A stretch of 64,000 bases of DNA from NCBI RefSeq assembly GCF_900176475.1, contig NZ_FWXX01000002.1, positions 62,001 through 126,000 of the forward strand, read 5' to 3'. The position numbers and the translations under genes are program-made. Positions 1 to 8,246 of this stretch are shown here, in pieces; position 1 is the first letter of the stretch, and each line of letters opens with the position of its first letter. The notes under the pieces were generated by a model, which was given only the letters and a program-made list of their open reading frames with translations, had not been told where the DNA came from and did not search any database. The stretch comes from Tropicibacter naphthalenivorans. Its GTDB lineage: Bacteria > Pseudomonadota > Alphaproteobacteria > Rhodobacterales > Rhodobacteraceae.

Positions 1-176
1 GCCATGTGCACGGCGCCCTGTTCGTGGCGCACCAAAACGTGCTTGATGCCGTTTTGCTGAAAAATCTCGTCATAAATCGGTAGTACGGCACCGCCGGGAT
101 AGCCGAATACCGTGTCCACACCCTGATCCTTGAGGGCTTGGACTACCATTTTCGCTCCGGTCATTTGACGTGTCAT
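1..176 (-). CDS. ilvB: Acetolactate synthase large subunit, N-terminal part (cut by window edge)
   Basis: The first 58 residues of a thiamine-diphosphate-dependent acetolactate synthase large subunit, the first common enzyme of valine, leucine and isoleucine synthesis. The visible protein has the family's N-terminal TPP-binding pattern: [19 protein letters not shown], then [12 protein letters not shown], then the cofactor-contacting HEQGAVHMA at the edge. The start ATG at 176 follows a GGAG ribosome site at normal spacing. The gene runs off the left edge, so the catalytic body and any following ilvN are not visible. The 200 bases upstream hold a leader-peptide attenuator, which supports a branched-chain amino acid role. 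The assignment is strong because the motif string is highly family-specific. Confidence 0.93.
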   Translation of the reverse strand, partial: MTRQMTGAKMVVQALKDQGVDTVFGYPGGAVLPIYDEIFQQNGIKHVLVRHEQGAVHM

Positions 177-212
177 ACTGTTTCTCCGTTCACGACACTG
201 CGTTATGCGTAT

Positions 213-284
213 AAAAAAGCCCCCGTCCGGGTTGGCGGGGGCGCATGGGGTCCTGTTAGGGAAACCGTTACCGGCCCATGCGCC
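213..284 (-). promoter_or_regulatory. Transcription attenuator of ilvB (antiterminator and terminator)
   Basis: Read on the minus strand, a 7-bp all-paired stem (arms 242-236 and 225-219) is followed by six T residues, an intrinsic terminator 37 bases before the ilvB start. A competing structure exists: bases 284-275 inside the end of the leader peptide are a perfect 10-base complement of 249-240, whose last three bases overlap the 5' arm of the terminator. A ribosome finishing the leader would cover 284-275 and let the terminator form. A ribosome stalled at the Leu/Val/Ile codons would leave it free to pair. Mutually exclusive folding is visible in the sequence; regulation is inferred. Confidence 0.85.
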
Positions 285-315
285 AAATTCCTACAATTAC
301 AAGCAGGGTGCTCAT
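268..315 (-). CDS. ilv leader peptide
   Basis: A 15-residue open reading frame, [15 protein letters not shown], with six branched-chain residues among positions 4 to 10 (L4 L5 V6 I7 V8 I10). An AGGAG ribosome site lies about 10 bases before the ATG. The last five codons contain the antiterminator arm. It lies between a good promoter and the attenuator of ilvB. It should act as a sensor of charged Leu, Val and Ile tRNA by ribosome stalling rather than as a functional peptide. It is too short for routine gene finders. Confidence 0.85.
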   Translation of the reverse strand: MSTLLVIVGIWRMGR

Positions 316-343
316 ACCCGAGTGCTCCTTAATACGCGCGTGG

Positions 344-372
344 ACATTATGTCCGGGGCGGGGCAGCGTCAA
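344..372 (-). promoter_or_regulatory. Probable promoter of the ilv leader-ilvB transcript
   Basis: On the minus strand there is TTGACG (372-367), a 17-base spacer, and TAATGT (349-344). The overlapping CATAAT at 351-346 is an alternative -10 at 15 bases. Transcription would start about 20 bases before the leader peptide ATG. Confidence 0.6.
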
Positions 373-627
373 CCGCACATCGGTGAAAAATATGTCGCAT
401 GGGGCGCTTTTTCTTTGCGAAAATTTCGCGAAGCGATCTTTGGGCGTAATGTGCCCTGCGAAAATGCGGTTGCGCGGGCGGAATCGTGTCGATCTGTGCG
501 AAAATCCGCAGGGTATGGTGCGCAAATCGCGCTTTGCAACATTGCGCGCGCGTTCGTGAATTGTCTGTGTGGTGGGTTTCGTGGGAACACTATCCCAGCA
601 GAGGCCAGCAGCCATAGGAGGCCAGTT

Positions 628-828
628 ATGACCCGCAACATGTTTTACCGCGATTTCACCCTGTGCAAGGCGACGGCTCTGGTGGGTCTGATGGCCTTGG
701 CCGCCGCTTTGGGGGGCGTGCCGCATCCCCATCTGGATCAGGCCGGGGCCGAGTTCGAAAGCTACATCCAGCCGGTGTACCTGATCGAGCAGTCCGACTG
801 CGACAGCGCCAAGGGCACGCTTCTTTAA
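628..828 (+). CDS. Small membrane-anchored or exported protein, unknown function
   Basis: A 66-residue protein whose ATG follows AGGAGG at ideal spacing. After a short basic N-terminus (MTRNMFYRDF) comes a hydrophobic stretch at about residues 13-30 (ATALVGLMALAAALGG), then a polar acidic tail of about 35 residues with one Cys. This suits a signal anchor or a cleaved signal peptide. Its stop codon touches the stop codon of the convergent response regulator gene with no gap. I do not recognise the family. The strong ribosome site and signal-like N-terminus argue that it is real despite the weakly informative tail. Confidence 0.6.
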   Translation: MTRNMFYRDFTLCKATALVGLMALAAALGGVPHPHLDQAGAEFESYIQPVYLIEQSDCDSAKGTLL

Positions 829-1461
829 CTACAGGTTCGCGCCTGTACCTTGCAGCACACCATGTTCCAGCGCGTAGCGGGTCAGGCCCGCGGTGCTGGA
901 AATGCCCAGCTTGCGCTTGATGTTCTTGCGGTGGGTTTCCACCGTGCGCACGGAAATATCCAGCGCCAAGGCCACCTCTTTGTTCGACTTGCCCTGCGCC
1001 AGTTCCAGCAGCACCGTCTGTTCGCGGTTGGTCAGCTGCTCGCGGCTGGGGCTGTCGGGGGTCAGCGCGCCTTCGGCCCCGGTGCACAGGTAGCGCGCGC
1101 CGGTCATCACCGTATCAATCGCAAGCTTGATTTCCTCGGTCGGCACGTCCTTGAGGATGTAGCCGCGCGCGCCGTGGCTCAGCGCGTTCGAGATATACTC
1201 GGGCGTGTCGTGCATGGACAGGATCAGGATGCGCGTATCGGGGGCGCGTTCAAGGATCATCTCGGTGGCCGACAGCCCGCCAAGCCCCGGCATGTTCAGG
1301 TCCATCAGGATCACGTCCGGGGACAGCTCATCGAGCCGGTCGATGATCTGCTGGCCATCGGACAGGGTCGCCACCACGTCGATGTCGTCATAGCTTTCAA
1401 GAATGGCCTCGATCCCTTCGGCCACCATGGGGTGATCGTCGACAACAACGACTTTGGTCAT
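829..1461 (-). CDS. LuxR/NarL-family response regulator
   Basis: A 210-residue two-domain regulator. The receiver domain (about 1-120) has the acidic pair D8 D9, the phosphoacceptor D54 (VILMDLNMPG) and the conserved Lys in GYILKDV. The C-terminal LuxR helix-turn-helix (about 140-205) has LTNREQTVLLELAQGKSNKEVA and VETHRKNIKRKLG patterns. Its ATG overlaps the stop of the upstream sensor kinase gene by four bases (ATGA), so the two are translationally coupled partners. The pair lies divergent to the TRAP transporter genes, so it most likely controls their transcription in response to the transported acid; that target is inferred from position. Confidence 0.92.
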   Translation of the reverse strand: MTKVVVVDDHPMVAEGIEAILESYDDIDVVATLSDGQQIIDRLDELSPDVILMDLNMPGLGGLSATEMILERAPDTRILILSMHDTPEYISNALSHGARGYILKDVPTEEIKLAIDTVMTGARYLCTGAEGALTPDSPSREQLTNREQTVLLELAQGKSNKEVALALDISVRTVETHRKNIKRKLGISSTAGLTRYALEHGVLQGTGANL

Positions 1462-2870
1462 GCGTGTCCCTTTGTTTGGCTAGGCGCGCCTTCGGGCGGC
1501 AACAGGTGCGTCAGCGGCACCTGCGCTTCGATAACCGTGCCAGATTTCGAGGACAAGACGCGCAACGTCCCGCCCAGCTGATCCATGCGCTCTTGCATGT
1601 TTTTCAGGCCAATCCCAGAGTGAGAGCGGCTTTCCCCAAGGCCGACGCCATTGTCCGCCACGCGCAAAGTGGCCCCGGCACGGTGGCCGCGCAGGTCCAG
1701 CGTCACCTCGGACGCGGCGGCGTGGCGTTCAACGTTGGTCAGGGCCTCTTGGGCGATGCGATAGAGCGCGATCTTGGCGTCCTGATCCAGACGGTTGCGA
1801 AAGACGCTGGTGTCAAAGTGGGTCTGGATGCCGGTGCGGGTGCGGAAATCATCCGTCAGCGTTTTCAGCGCAGGCCCAAGGCCAAGGTCATCCAGCACGC
1901 CGGGGCGCAAATCGCGGCTGATGCGGCGGACCTCTTGGATCGCTTGCGACAGGTTGCCGATGCCCTTGTCCAGCGTTTCAGGCGCGCGCGGGTCGCCGGT
2001 GCTGATCCTGCGGCGGGTGATGTCCAGCGCGTATTTCACCCCCACGAGGATCTGGCTGATGCCGTCGTGCAGCTCGCGCGCCACGCGCCCGCGTTCCTCT
2101 TCCTGGGCGTCGAACACCCGCTGCGTCAGTTCCTTGAGCTTCGCGTCGGCCAGGCGCCGCTCGCGGACGTTGATCACCATCCCAGAGGCGAACACCAGCA
2201 AGAGCGCGGCCAGCGTGATCCCCCCGATATAAAAGAAGGTGCGCTGAACGCGGGCCTCGACCTCGGCGCGGGTGGCGGCGACGCTGGCGAGCACATCGTC
2301 GATGAACACGCCGGTGCCCACCGCCCACCGCCAACTGGGGAAAGACGTCACGTATGTGATCATCCGCGCCTCTTGCCCGGTGGTGGGCTTGGGCCAGAGG
2401 TGTTCCACGTAACCAGCGCCCGCGCGGGCGGTATAGATGAACTCCTGGACGACCTTGGTGCCTTCGCTGTCCTCCAGCCCCCAGACGTTTTCGTTGATCA
2501 GACCGGTCTGGCGCGGCGACACCAGATTGTTGCCGTCATAGTCATAGACAAAGAAAAACCCCTCATCGCCGTAGATCATCGCGGACAGGATCTGCATCAC
2601 CTGCTGCTTGGCGTCCTCGTCATCGGGGGCGGCGCTGCCGTAGATAAAGTAGAACCCGTTGCGCGCTTGGGTCACGTAGTTGCGCAGCTCGCGCTTCTTC
2701 GCCTCGATCAGCTGGGTTTCGAGCTGGCGGATTTCCCGGTCGGCCAGCGCGCGCGACTGCGCCGCCACCAGCACGGCAATCGCCGACACCGCCAGAACCA
2801 GCGGCACGGTCGCCAGCAGGAACAGCTTTTGCCGATAGGTCAGCCGAAGAAAGGACATCGCGCGGGACAT
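1458..2870 (-). CDS. Membrane sensor histidine kinase with single Cache domain (HisKA_3)
   Basis: A kinase of about 470 residues. The ATG at 2870 gives a conventional membrane protein start; a longer frame opens upstream to 3017 but adds a Cys- and His-rich stretch with no family resemblance. Order: membrane helix at about 15-37, a periplasmic sCache_2-type sensor (KRELRNYVTQARNGFYFIYG, then WPKP and SWRWAVGTGVFIDDV), second membrane helix at about 215-235, coiled linker, the HisKA_3 box with phospho-His (EERGRVARELHDGISQ), and a HATPase domain with NGVGL and GIGLKNMQERM. sCache_2 sensors commonly bind small organic acids. The neighbouring TRAP genes suggest a 2-oxoacid or dicarboxylate signal. 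Confidence 0.9.
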   Translation of the reverse strand: MSRAMSFLRLTYRQKLFLLATVPLVLAVSAIAVLVAAQSRALADREIRQLETQLIEAKKRELRNYVTQARNGFYFIYGSAAPDDEDAKQQVMQILSAMIYGDEGFFFVYDYDGNNLVSPRQTGLINENVWGLEDSEGTKVVQEFIYTARAGAGYVEHLWPKPTTGQEARMITYVTSFPSWRWAVGTGVFIDDVLASVAATRAEVEARVQRTFFYIGGITLAALLLVFASGMVINVRERRLADAKLKELTQRVFDAQEEERGRVARELHDGISQILVGVKYALDITRRRISTGDPRAPETLDKGIGNLSQAIQEVRRISRDLRPGVLDDLGLGPALKTLTDDFRTRTGIQTHFDTSVFRNRLDQDAKIALYRIAQEALTNVERHAAASEVTLDLRGHRAGATLRVADNGVGLGESRSHSGIGLKNMQERMDQLGGTLRVLSSKSGTVIEAQVPLTHLLPPEGAPSQTKGHA

Positions 2871-3134
2871 GTGGGCCAGTGTATGCGCTGGAACGGGCAG
2901 GGGGAAGACGCTGCAAGTGCAAGAGAAATCGGTATATTTTGCGCTGCACCGCAGAAAGTTAACCACATTTCGCGTATGGGTTGCGTGGCTTGCCCAAAAT
3001 TTGTCCGCAAAGACCAAATTCTACGTAGTGGTGGGTATTCCCATGCGCAGATTCGCCCCCTAGGGTAGCCGAACTTGAAATGAACGTGCGCGGTGGGGAG
3101 CCGTGTGCGCAATAAACCTTCTGGGAGGATTCAT

Positions 3135-4220
3135 ATGGATCGTCGTTCTTTCCTTCGCGCCTCGACCGTGGGCGCGGGTGCTGCTGCTTCCACTCTGGCA
3201 GCTCCGGTTTATGCTCAGGGCAAGCGGACCCTGACCATGGTCACTTCGTGGCCGCGCGGCTTTGCCGTTCTGGATGACGCAGCAAGCTATCTGGAAAAGT
3301 TCGTGTCGGAAATGTCCGACGGCAACCTGACCATCGACAAGAAAGCTCCGGGTGAGCTGGTTGGCGCGCTCGAAGTGTTCGACGCCGTGTCCTCGGGTCA
3401 GGCAGACATGTACCACTCGGCGGACTACTACTTCATCGGTCAGCACCCGGGTTACGCCTATTTCACCGCCGTTCCGTTCGGCGGCACCGCGCAGGAAGTG
3501 AGCAACTGGTACTACCACGGCGGCGGCGAAGAGCTGCACGACGAGCTGGGCCAGATCTTTAACCTCAAGGGTCTGCTTGCGGGCAACTCTGGTTCGCAGT
3601 CCGGCGGCTGGTTCTCCAAGGAAATCAAGTCGGCTGACGACTTCAACGGCCTCAAGTTCCGTATGCCGGGTCTGGGCGGCAAGGTGCTGGGCAAGCTGGG
3701 CGCATCCGTGCAGAACATCCCCGGCGGCGAACTGTACCAGGCGCTGTCCTCGGGTGCCCTCGATGGTCTCGAGTGGGTTGGCCCGATGGCCGACGAACGC
3801 GCCGGCTTCCAGGAAGTGGCCAAGATCTACTACACCGCGGGCTTCCACGAGCCGGGCTCGGCGCTGGCGTCGTCGGTGAACCTGGACGTCTGGAACGACC
3901 TGACCCCGCAGCACCAGCACATCCTGCGTTACGCCTCGATGGCCGTGACCCAGTACCAGTTGGCCGAAACGCTGGCCAACAACGGTGCCGCTCTGGCCCG
4001 CCTGCAAAGCCAGGGCGTCAAGACGCTGCAATTCTCGGACGACGTCTGGGATGCGTTCGGCGCGGCCTCCAAAGAGGTCATGGACGAAAACATGGGCGAC
4101 GAGCTGTTCGCCAAGATCCGCACCTCGTTCGAGGAAAGCCTCGCGAACTCGGCAAGCTGGATCAACAAGTCGGACGGCTACTACGTGCAACAGCGCGTGC
4201 GCGTGCTGGGCGGCGAATAA
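3135..4220 (+). CDS. TRAP transporter substrate-binding protein, TakP-like
   Basis: The periplasmic receptor of a tripartite ATP-independent transporter, 361 residues. A GGGAGG site precedes the ATG at 3135. The N-terminus MDRRSFLRASTVGAG is a twin-arginine signal followed by AAPVYAQ, so export of the folded protein is expected. The body carries the 2-oxoacid-binding subgroup motifs, notably LKFRMPGLGGKVLGKLGA with the substrate Arg and GALDGLEWVGPMAD, which resemble TakP of Rhodobacter sphaeroides (known for pyruvate and other 2-oxoacids). The ligand is inferred from these motifs only. An intrinsic terminator directly follows, so this gene is probably expressed above the membrane subunits. 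The sensor-regulator pair is divergent. Confidence 0.9.
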   Translation: MDRRSFLRASTVGAGAAASTLAAPVYAQGKRTLTMVTSWPRGFAVLDDAASYLEKFVSEMSDGNLTIDKKAPGELVGALEVFDAVSSGQADMYHSADYYFIGQHPGYAYFTAVPFGGTAQEVSNWYYHGGGEELHDELGQIFNLKGLLAGNSGSQSGGWFSKEIKSADDFNGLKFRMPGLGGKVLGKLGASVQNIPGGELYQALSSGALDGLEWVGPMADERAGFQEVAKIYYTAGFHEPGSALASSVNLDVWNDLTPQHQHILRYASMAVTQYQLAETLANNGAALARLQSQGVKTLQFSDDVWDAFGAASKEVMDENMGDELFAKIRTSFEESLANSASWINKSDGYYVQQRVRVLGGE

Positions 4221-4241
4221 GCGATCCGCTGATAAGACAAC

Positions 4242-4274
4242 AAAGGCTCCTGCTTCGGTAGGGGCCTTTTTCCA
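4242..4274 (+). terminator. Intergenic terminator between binding protein and TRAP membrane subunits
   Basis: A 10-bp stem with one G-U pair (AAAGGCTCCT with AGGGGCCTTT) and an 8-base loop is followed by TTTTT. It lies 22 bases after the dctP-type gene and before the permease genes, so it would act as a partial terminator that raises the ratio of receptor to transporter. Confidence 0.75.
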
Positions 4275-4340
4275 ACTTTGCGGGCCGGAAGGGGCACGTG
4301 GGACGAGACGACCGGGGCAACCGGCGAAGCGGGGGAAGAC

Positions 4341-5336
4341 ATGGACGATACAGGTTCGGACAACCTGATCGTGTGGATCCTGACCGAGATGGTCATGGGG
4401 ATCGTACACATCTTTCAGGGGATCTGGATGGCCTTGTTCGGGCTGTTCAAACTGGTGACGGGCTATCGCCCCACCTACGCCGAGGGCGAAAGCGCCCCGG
4501 TCACGCCGTTTGATTGGATCGGCTGGAACGGCACCACCGAGGCCAAGCAATCGCTGATGCAATTCGTGTATTACGGCGGCTCGGTGGAATTCTTTTTCAT
4601 CATGCTGGACCTGTTCCTGATCGTGTTCATCGCGGGCGTTTTCTTTCGCCCGTTCCTGTGGCGCGTGGTCCGCGTGCTCGAAGGTTTCGCGAACACCGTG
4701 GGGCGGTTCTTTGCCTGGGCGGGTCTGCTCATGGTGCTGCAACAGGTGATCATCGTCTTTATGCAGCGGATTTTCACCCGGCCCGACATCGTGTTCGGCT
4801 TTGGCATTCCGCTGGATTTCGACATTTCGTGGTACGCCGAAGAGCTCAAGCTGTATAACGCCATGGTGGTGGCGCTGTGCCTGACCTACACCTTTGTCCA
4901 AGGCGGTCACGTGCGCGTGGACCTGGTGTATTCCGCCGTCTCGCACCGCACCAAGCGGGTGATCGACATGTTCGGTTCGCTGGCGTTCATGCTGCCCATG
5001 GCGGTGATGATCTGGATGTACAACTGGTTCTTCCTGTGGCGCTCGCTGATCGTGCCGCCGGTGTCGCCCTCTGATCCGCTGCAACGGCTGGAGATGAAGG
5101 CCCGCGCCCTGCGCTGGAACGTGGAAACCATCGGCTTCAGCCCCAACGGCTTTACTGCCTATTTCCTGTTCAAGATGCTCATGGTCGCGCTGGTGGGGAT
5201 GATCTTTATCCAAGCCTGGGCGTTCTTTTACCGCTCGTACCTTGAATGGGTCGAAGGCCCGGAGTCCGAAGGCAAATATCTAGACAAAGACGTGCTCGAA
5301 GAGGGTGAAGAACCCTACGATCACGCAGAATTCTAA
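4341..5336 (+). CDS. TRAP transporter small membrane subunit, extended DctQ type
   Basis: A 331-residue membrane protein, about twice the usual DctQ length (about 160-200). The ATG at 4341 follows GGGGGAA; an upstream in-frame ATG at 4278 has no comparable site. It has at least six hydrophobic segments. The DctQ core is in the second half: LYNAMVVALCLTYTFVQGGHVRVDLVYSAVSHRTKRVIDMFGSL (quoted in parts: FVQGGHVRVDL and RVIDMFGS), matching the conserved hydrophilic loop of the family. The N-terminal part adds two or three membrane segments plus a polar stretch, as in TakQ-type subunits. The C-terminus is acidic. It partners with the next gene and uses an ion gradient for uptake. Confidence 0.85.
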   Translation: MDDTGSDNLIVWILTEMVMGIVHIFQGIWMALFGLFKLVTGYRPTYAEGESAPVTPFDWIGWNGTTEAKQSLMQFVYYGGSVEFFFIMLDLFLIVFIAGVFFRPFLWRVVRVLEGFANTVGRFFAWAGLLMVLQQVIIVFMQRIFTRPDIVFGFGIPLDFDISWYAEELKLYNAMVVALCLTYTFVQGGHVRVDLVYSAVSHRTKRVIDMFGSLAFMLPMAVMIWMYNWFFLWRSLIVPPVSPSDPLQRLEMKARALRWNVETIGFSPNGFTAYFLFKMLMVALVGMIFIQAWAFFYRSYLEWVEGPESEGKYLDKDVLEEGEEPYDHAEF

Positions 5337-5348
5337 GGGGGCGGGGAC

Positions 5349-7709
5349 ATGCTATTTGGATTGGATGGGGTCGAAATCGGCCTGATCATCGTCTTTCTGA
5401 CGTTGTTTTCGGCGATCCTGTCGGGCTTTCCGGTGGCCTTTGCCATCGGCGGCGCGGGGGTCATTTCCTTTGGGATCATCGCGGCGCTCGACAGTGCGGG
5501 GCTGTTGATCCACCAGGCGATCGACACCTCGTCGGACGCCTATAACGCGCTGGTGGCCAGCGGGGTGAACGAAAAGACCATCAGTCTGTTCCGCAACCCT
5601 GATTTGCCGCGCATCGCCACGGACTCGATCTTCCCGGCGGGGGATTGGGAACAGGCGATGAAGCGCACCATCGCGGGCATCACCAACCGCATCAACGAAC
5701 GCGTGATCGCGGGCCAGTCGATTGAAACGCTGCTGGCGGTGCTGATGTTCGTGCTGATGGGGATCGTGCTGGAACGCTCCAAGATTGCCAACGATCTGCT
5801 GACCTCGATGGCGCGGGTGTTTGGCCCGCTGCCGGGTGGTCTGGCCGTGTCGATCGTGGTTGTGGGCGCGTTCCTTGCCGCCTCGACCGGGATTGTGGGC
5901 GCAACCGTGGTGACCATGGGCCTGCTCGCCCTGCCGACCATGCTGCGCAACGGCTATTCGCCAGAGCTGGCGACCGGTGTGATTGCCGCCTCGGGCACCC
6001 TGGGGCAGATCATTCCGCCGTCCATCGTGATCGTTCTGCTGGGCACGCTGGCGGGGGATCTGTACTCTGCGGCGCAGGAAACTCGCGCGGTCGAGGCCGG
6101 CTGTACCGATGCGCTGACCTATCTGGGTGAGCCTGCGGTGGTCTCTGTCGGGACGCTGTTCCAGGCGGCGCTGCTGCCCGGTATCCTGCTGGCGGGGCTG
6201 TACGCGGCCTATGCCTTTGGCTTTGCCATGCTCAACCCGTCCAAGGCCCCGGCCGTGGAAATGGGCGAGGCCAACGGCGAGCCGGTCACGCGCGGCGAAG
6301 CCTTTACCTGGTACCTCGGTGTGCCGGTGGCGCTGATCGCGGGCATGATGCTGTTCAGCAACCTGGGCCTGATCGGCAGCCAGTCGACGCAGGTGGACAG
6401 CTTCTCTGACATCGGCGAGTCCGCATCGCTGCGCACCAACGTGTCGGAACAGTGCATGGCCTCGATGATCGACTTGCATGGCCAAGAGGCGTGGGACACC
6501 GCCGTGGCAGAACAGGCGGCCATCGACGCGGCCGGGGGCCAGCAGGCGTCCGAGCGTCTGACCCCGGAGCAGATCGAAGAGGCGCGCGCGGCCAAGATCG
6601 CCAACGCGGCCCCCATCGGCACGGGCATCGCCCTTCTGTCGGTGATCTTCGGCCTGATCCTTGCCATTGCGCGCGGCGTCTCGCCGTCGGCGGATGCGCG
6701 TCCCTTGCTGATCGGCGCGGGCGGGATCGTGCTGGGCCTGCTGGTCGATCTGATCTGGCTGTCGCCGACCACGTCCTCGGGCGTGACGGTGATCCTGATG
6801 GCCGTGCCGTGGGCGATCACCCTTTACGGGGTCGCCGCCGCGATGAAGCGTCTGGCGGGCAATGATCTGCTGCGCGTGGTCTTTCCGCCGCTGGTGCTGA
6901 TCGTCGCCGTGCTGGGCTCGATCCTTGGCGGTATCACCAACCCGACGCCCGCCGCGGCGCTGGGGGCGGCAGGCGCGATCATGCTGGCGGCCTACCGCAA
7001 GCTGCAAGATCAGCACCGCTCGCCCAAGGTGATCATCTGGTCGACGCTGGCGGTGCTGGTGATGATCCTGCTGGGGGTCAACTTTGACCTGCGCATCAAC
7101 ACCGAAGAAGTGTCGGTCGAGACGTGGATCGCCTTTATCGCGGCCTATGCGGCGTATCTGTATGCGCTGTTCGGCCTGCTGTTCAGCTGCTGGGTCTTGT
7201 TCAAGTCGGGCGTCCTGACCCCCGCCGTGCGCGAGACCGCCAAGGTGACGTCGATGGTCTTTACCATCCTCATCGCCTCGCAGCTGCTGAACCTCGTGGT
7301 CATCTCGTTTGGCGGCGAACACTACATCCAGGACTTCCTCAAGAGCTTTGACGACGTGCGGACCGTGTTCCTGATCGTCATGCTGGTGCTGTTTGTGCTT
7401 GGGTTCGTGCTCGACTTCCTGGAAATCATCTACATCGTTGTGCCGATTGTGGGCCCGGTCATCTACGGCGCGCATTTCGACCCCAAGTGGGTGACGATCA
7501 TGATCGCGGTGAACTTGCAGACCTCGTTCCTGACGCCGCCCTTTGGCTTTGCGCTGTTCTACCTGCGCGGCGTGGCGCCCAAAGAGGTCACCACCGGCCA
7601 TATCTACCGTGGGGTGATTCCCTTTGTGTTGATCCAGGTGTTTGGTCTTCTCCTGCTGGCGAGCTTCCCGTCCATCGTGACGATTGTTCCGGCGCTGATG
7701 CCCAACTAA
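5349..7709 (+). CDS. TRAP transporter large permease subunit, extended DctM type
   Basis: A 786-residue membrane permease; ordinary DctM proteins have about 430 residues. The family pattern is visible in both halves: GFPVAFAIGGAGV near the N-terminus, ASTGIVGATVVTMGLLALP and ASGTLGQIIPPSIVIVLLG in the first half, then ITNPTPAAALGAAGAIMLA and the last segment with LQTSFLTPPFGFALFYLRGVAP. Between the halves lies an insertion of about 150-200 residues with extra membrane segments and a polar loop at about residues 345-420. Long subunits of this kind occur with TakP-like receptors. It starts 12 bases after the DctQ-type gene and is followed by a strong terminator, ending the operon. Confidence 0.9.
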   Translation: MLFGLDGVEIGLIIVFLTLFSAILSGFPVAFAIGGAGVISFGIIAALDSAGLLIHQAIDTSSDAYNALVASGVNEKTISLFRNPDLPRIATDSIFPAGDWEQAMKRTIAGITNRINERVIAGQSIETLLAVLMFVLMGIVLERSKIANDLLTSMARVFGPLPGGLAVSIVVVGAFLAASTGIVGATVVTMGLLALPTMLRNGYSPELATGVIAASGTLGQIIPPSIVIVLLGTLAGDLYSAAQETRAVEAGCTDALTYLGEPAVVSVGTLFQAALLPGILLAGLYAAYAFGFAMLNPSKAPAVEMGEANGEPVTRGEAFTWYLGVPVALIAGMMLFSNLGLIGSQSTQVDSFSDIGESASLRTNVSEQCMASMIDLHGQEAWDTAVAEQAAIDAAGGQQASERLTPEQIEEARAAKIANAAPIGTGIALLSVIFGLILAIARGVSPSADARPLLIGAGGIVLGLLVDLIWLSPTTSSGVTVILMAVPWAITLYGVAAAMKRLAGNDLLRVVFPPLVLIVAVLGSILGGITNPTPAAALGAAGAIMLAAYRKLQDQHRSPKVIIWSTLAVLVMILLGVNFDLRINTEEVSVETWIAFIAAYAAYLYALFGLLFSCWVLFKSGVLTPAVRETAKVTSMVFTILIASQLLNLVVISFGGEHYIQDFLKSFDDVRTVFLIVMLVLFVLGFVLDFLEIIYIVVPIVGPVIYGAHFDPKWVTIMIAVNLQTSFLTPPFGFALFYLRGVAPKEVTTGHIYRGVIPFVLIQVFGLLLLASFPSIVTIVPALMPN

Positions 7710-7734
7710 CCTGCTGCTAAACAGCGACAAATTG

Positions 7735-7765
7735 GCCCGTCCGGAGCGATCCGGGCGGGCTTTTT
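7735..7765 (+). terminator. Terminator of the TRAP operon
   Basis: A 10-bp stem (GCCCGTCCGG with CCGGGCGGGC, one G-U pair) with a 6-base loop is followed by TTTTT, 26 bases after the dctM-type stop codon. Confidence 0.9.
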
Positions 7766-7922
7766 ACATCTTTTGGGTAGGGTATTAAGGCACCTCAAAT
7801 ACACGTATCACGGGAATGCCCGAAAAATGACCAGAAATTTCCGTTTCGTCACCGCAAACATTAAGCAAAACGGGTGCAGATCCAGAACGGATTTGGAAAC
7901 AACGAACAGAAAGGTGAAACCC

Positions 7923-8207
7923 ATGGCAGGGTCCCGTCTAGATGCGTTGTACGATTACTCTTCGCGCCGTATGCGCGACCCACAACCCGCGTCCCGTCCC
8001 AGCGAGTACGGACGGGGCCACAGTTCGGTCCACCGGGCCGGTCCGACCTGGTACGACGACAGCGTCTGGGGGGCAGAAGACCCGGCCCGCGCGCTGCTGC
8101 ATGACGGCACCGAGTTTCGCTCGCGCGCCACGCGTGTCCTGCGCACCTGCGTCCTGCTGGCGCTTGGCTTTGCGCTGAACCCGCTGGCGGCGGCGATGCT
8201 GGCCTAA
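7923..8207 (+). CDS. Small membrane-anchored protein, unknown function
   Basis: A 94-residue protein. The ATG at 7923 has AAAGGTGA eight bases upstream; in-frame codons further up have no ribosome site. Residues 1-65 are polar, rich in Arg, Ser and Asp, with a SSRRMRDP basic patch, and residues 68-94 form one hydrophobic segment (VLRTCVLLALGFALNPLAAAMLA). This suits a tail-anchored inner membrane protein with a cytoplasmic domain. It is flanked by terminators on both sides, so it is probably a single-gene unit. I do not recognise the family. Confidence 0.6.
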   Translation: MAGSRLDALYDYSSRRMRDPQPASRPSEYGRGHSSVHRAGPTWYDDSVWGAEDPARALLHDGTEFRSRATRVLRTCVLLALGFALNPLAAAMLA

Positions 8208-8215
8208 AGGCTTTT

Positions 8216-8241
8216 GCGGCTGGCCGTTCGGGGTCAGCCGC
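8216..8241. terminator. Hairpin between convergent genes
   Basis: A 7-bp GC-rich stem (GCGGCTG with CAGCCGC) sits in the 39-base gap between the small membrane protein gene and the convergent bpt. It has no clear T-run, so it is probably a weak or factor-aided bidirectional terminator. Confidence 0.45.
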
Positions 8242-8246
8242 GCGTC

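Noticed and set aside
3060-5213. 717-residue minus-strand frame opposite the TRAP receptor and small subunit
   Set aside because: Low-complexity His/Asp/Gln composition and overlap with two well-supported genes.
5352-7730. 792-residue minus-strand frame opposite the TRAP permease
   Set aside because: Very rich in His, Arg and Gln with no hydrophobic core; it is the shadow of the DctM-type gene.
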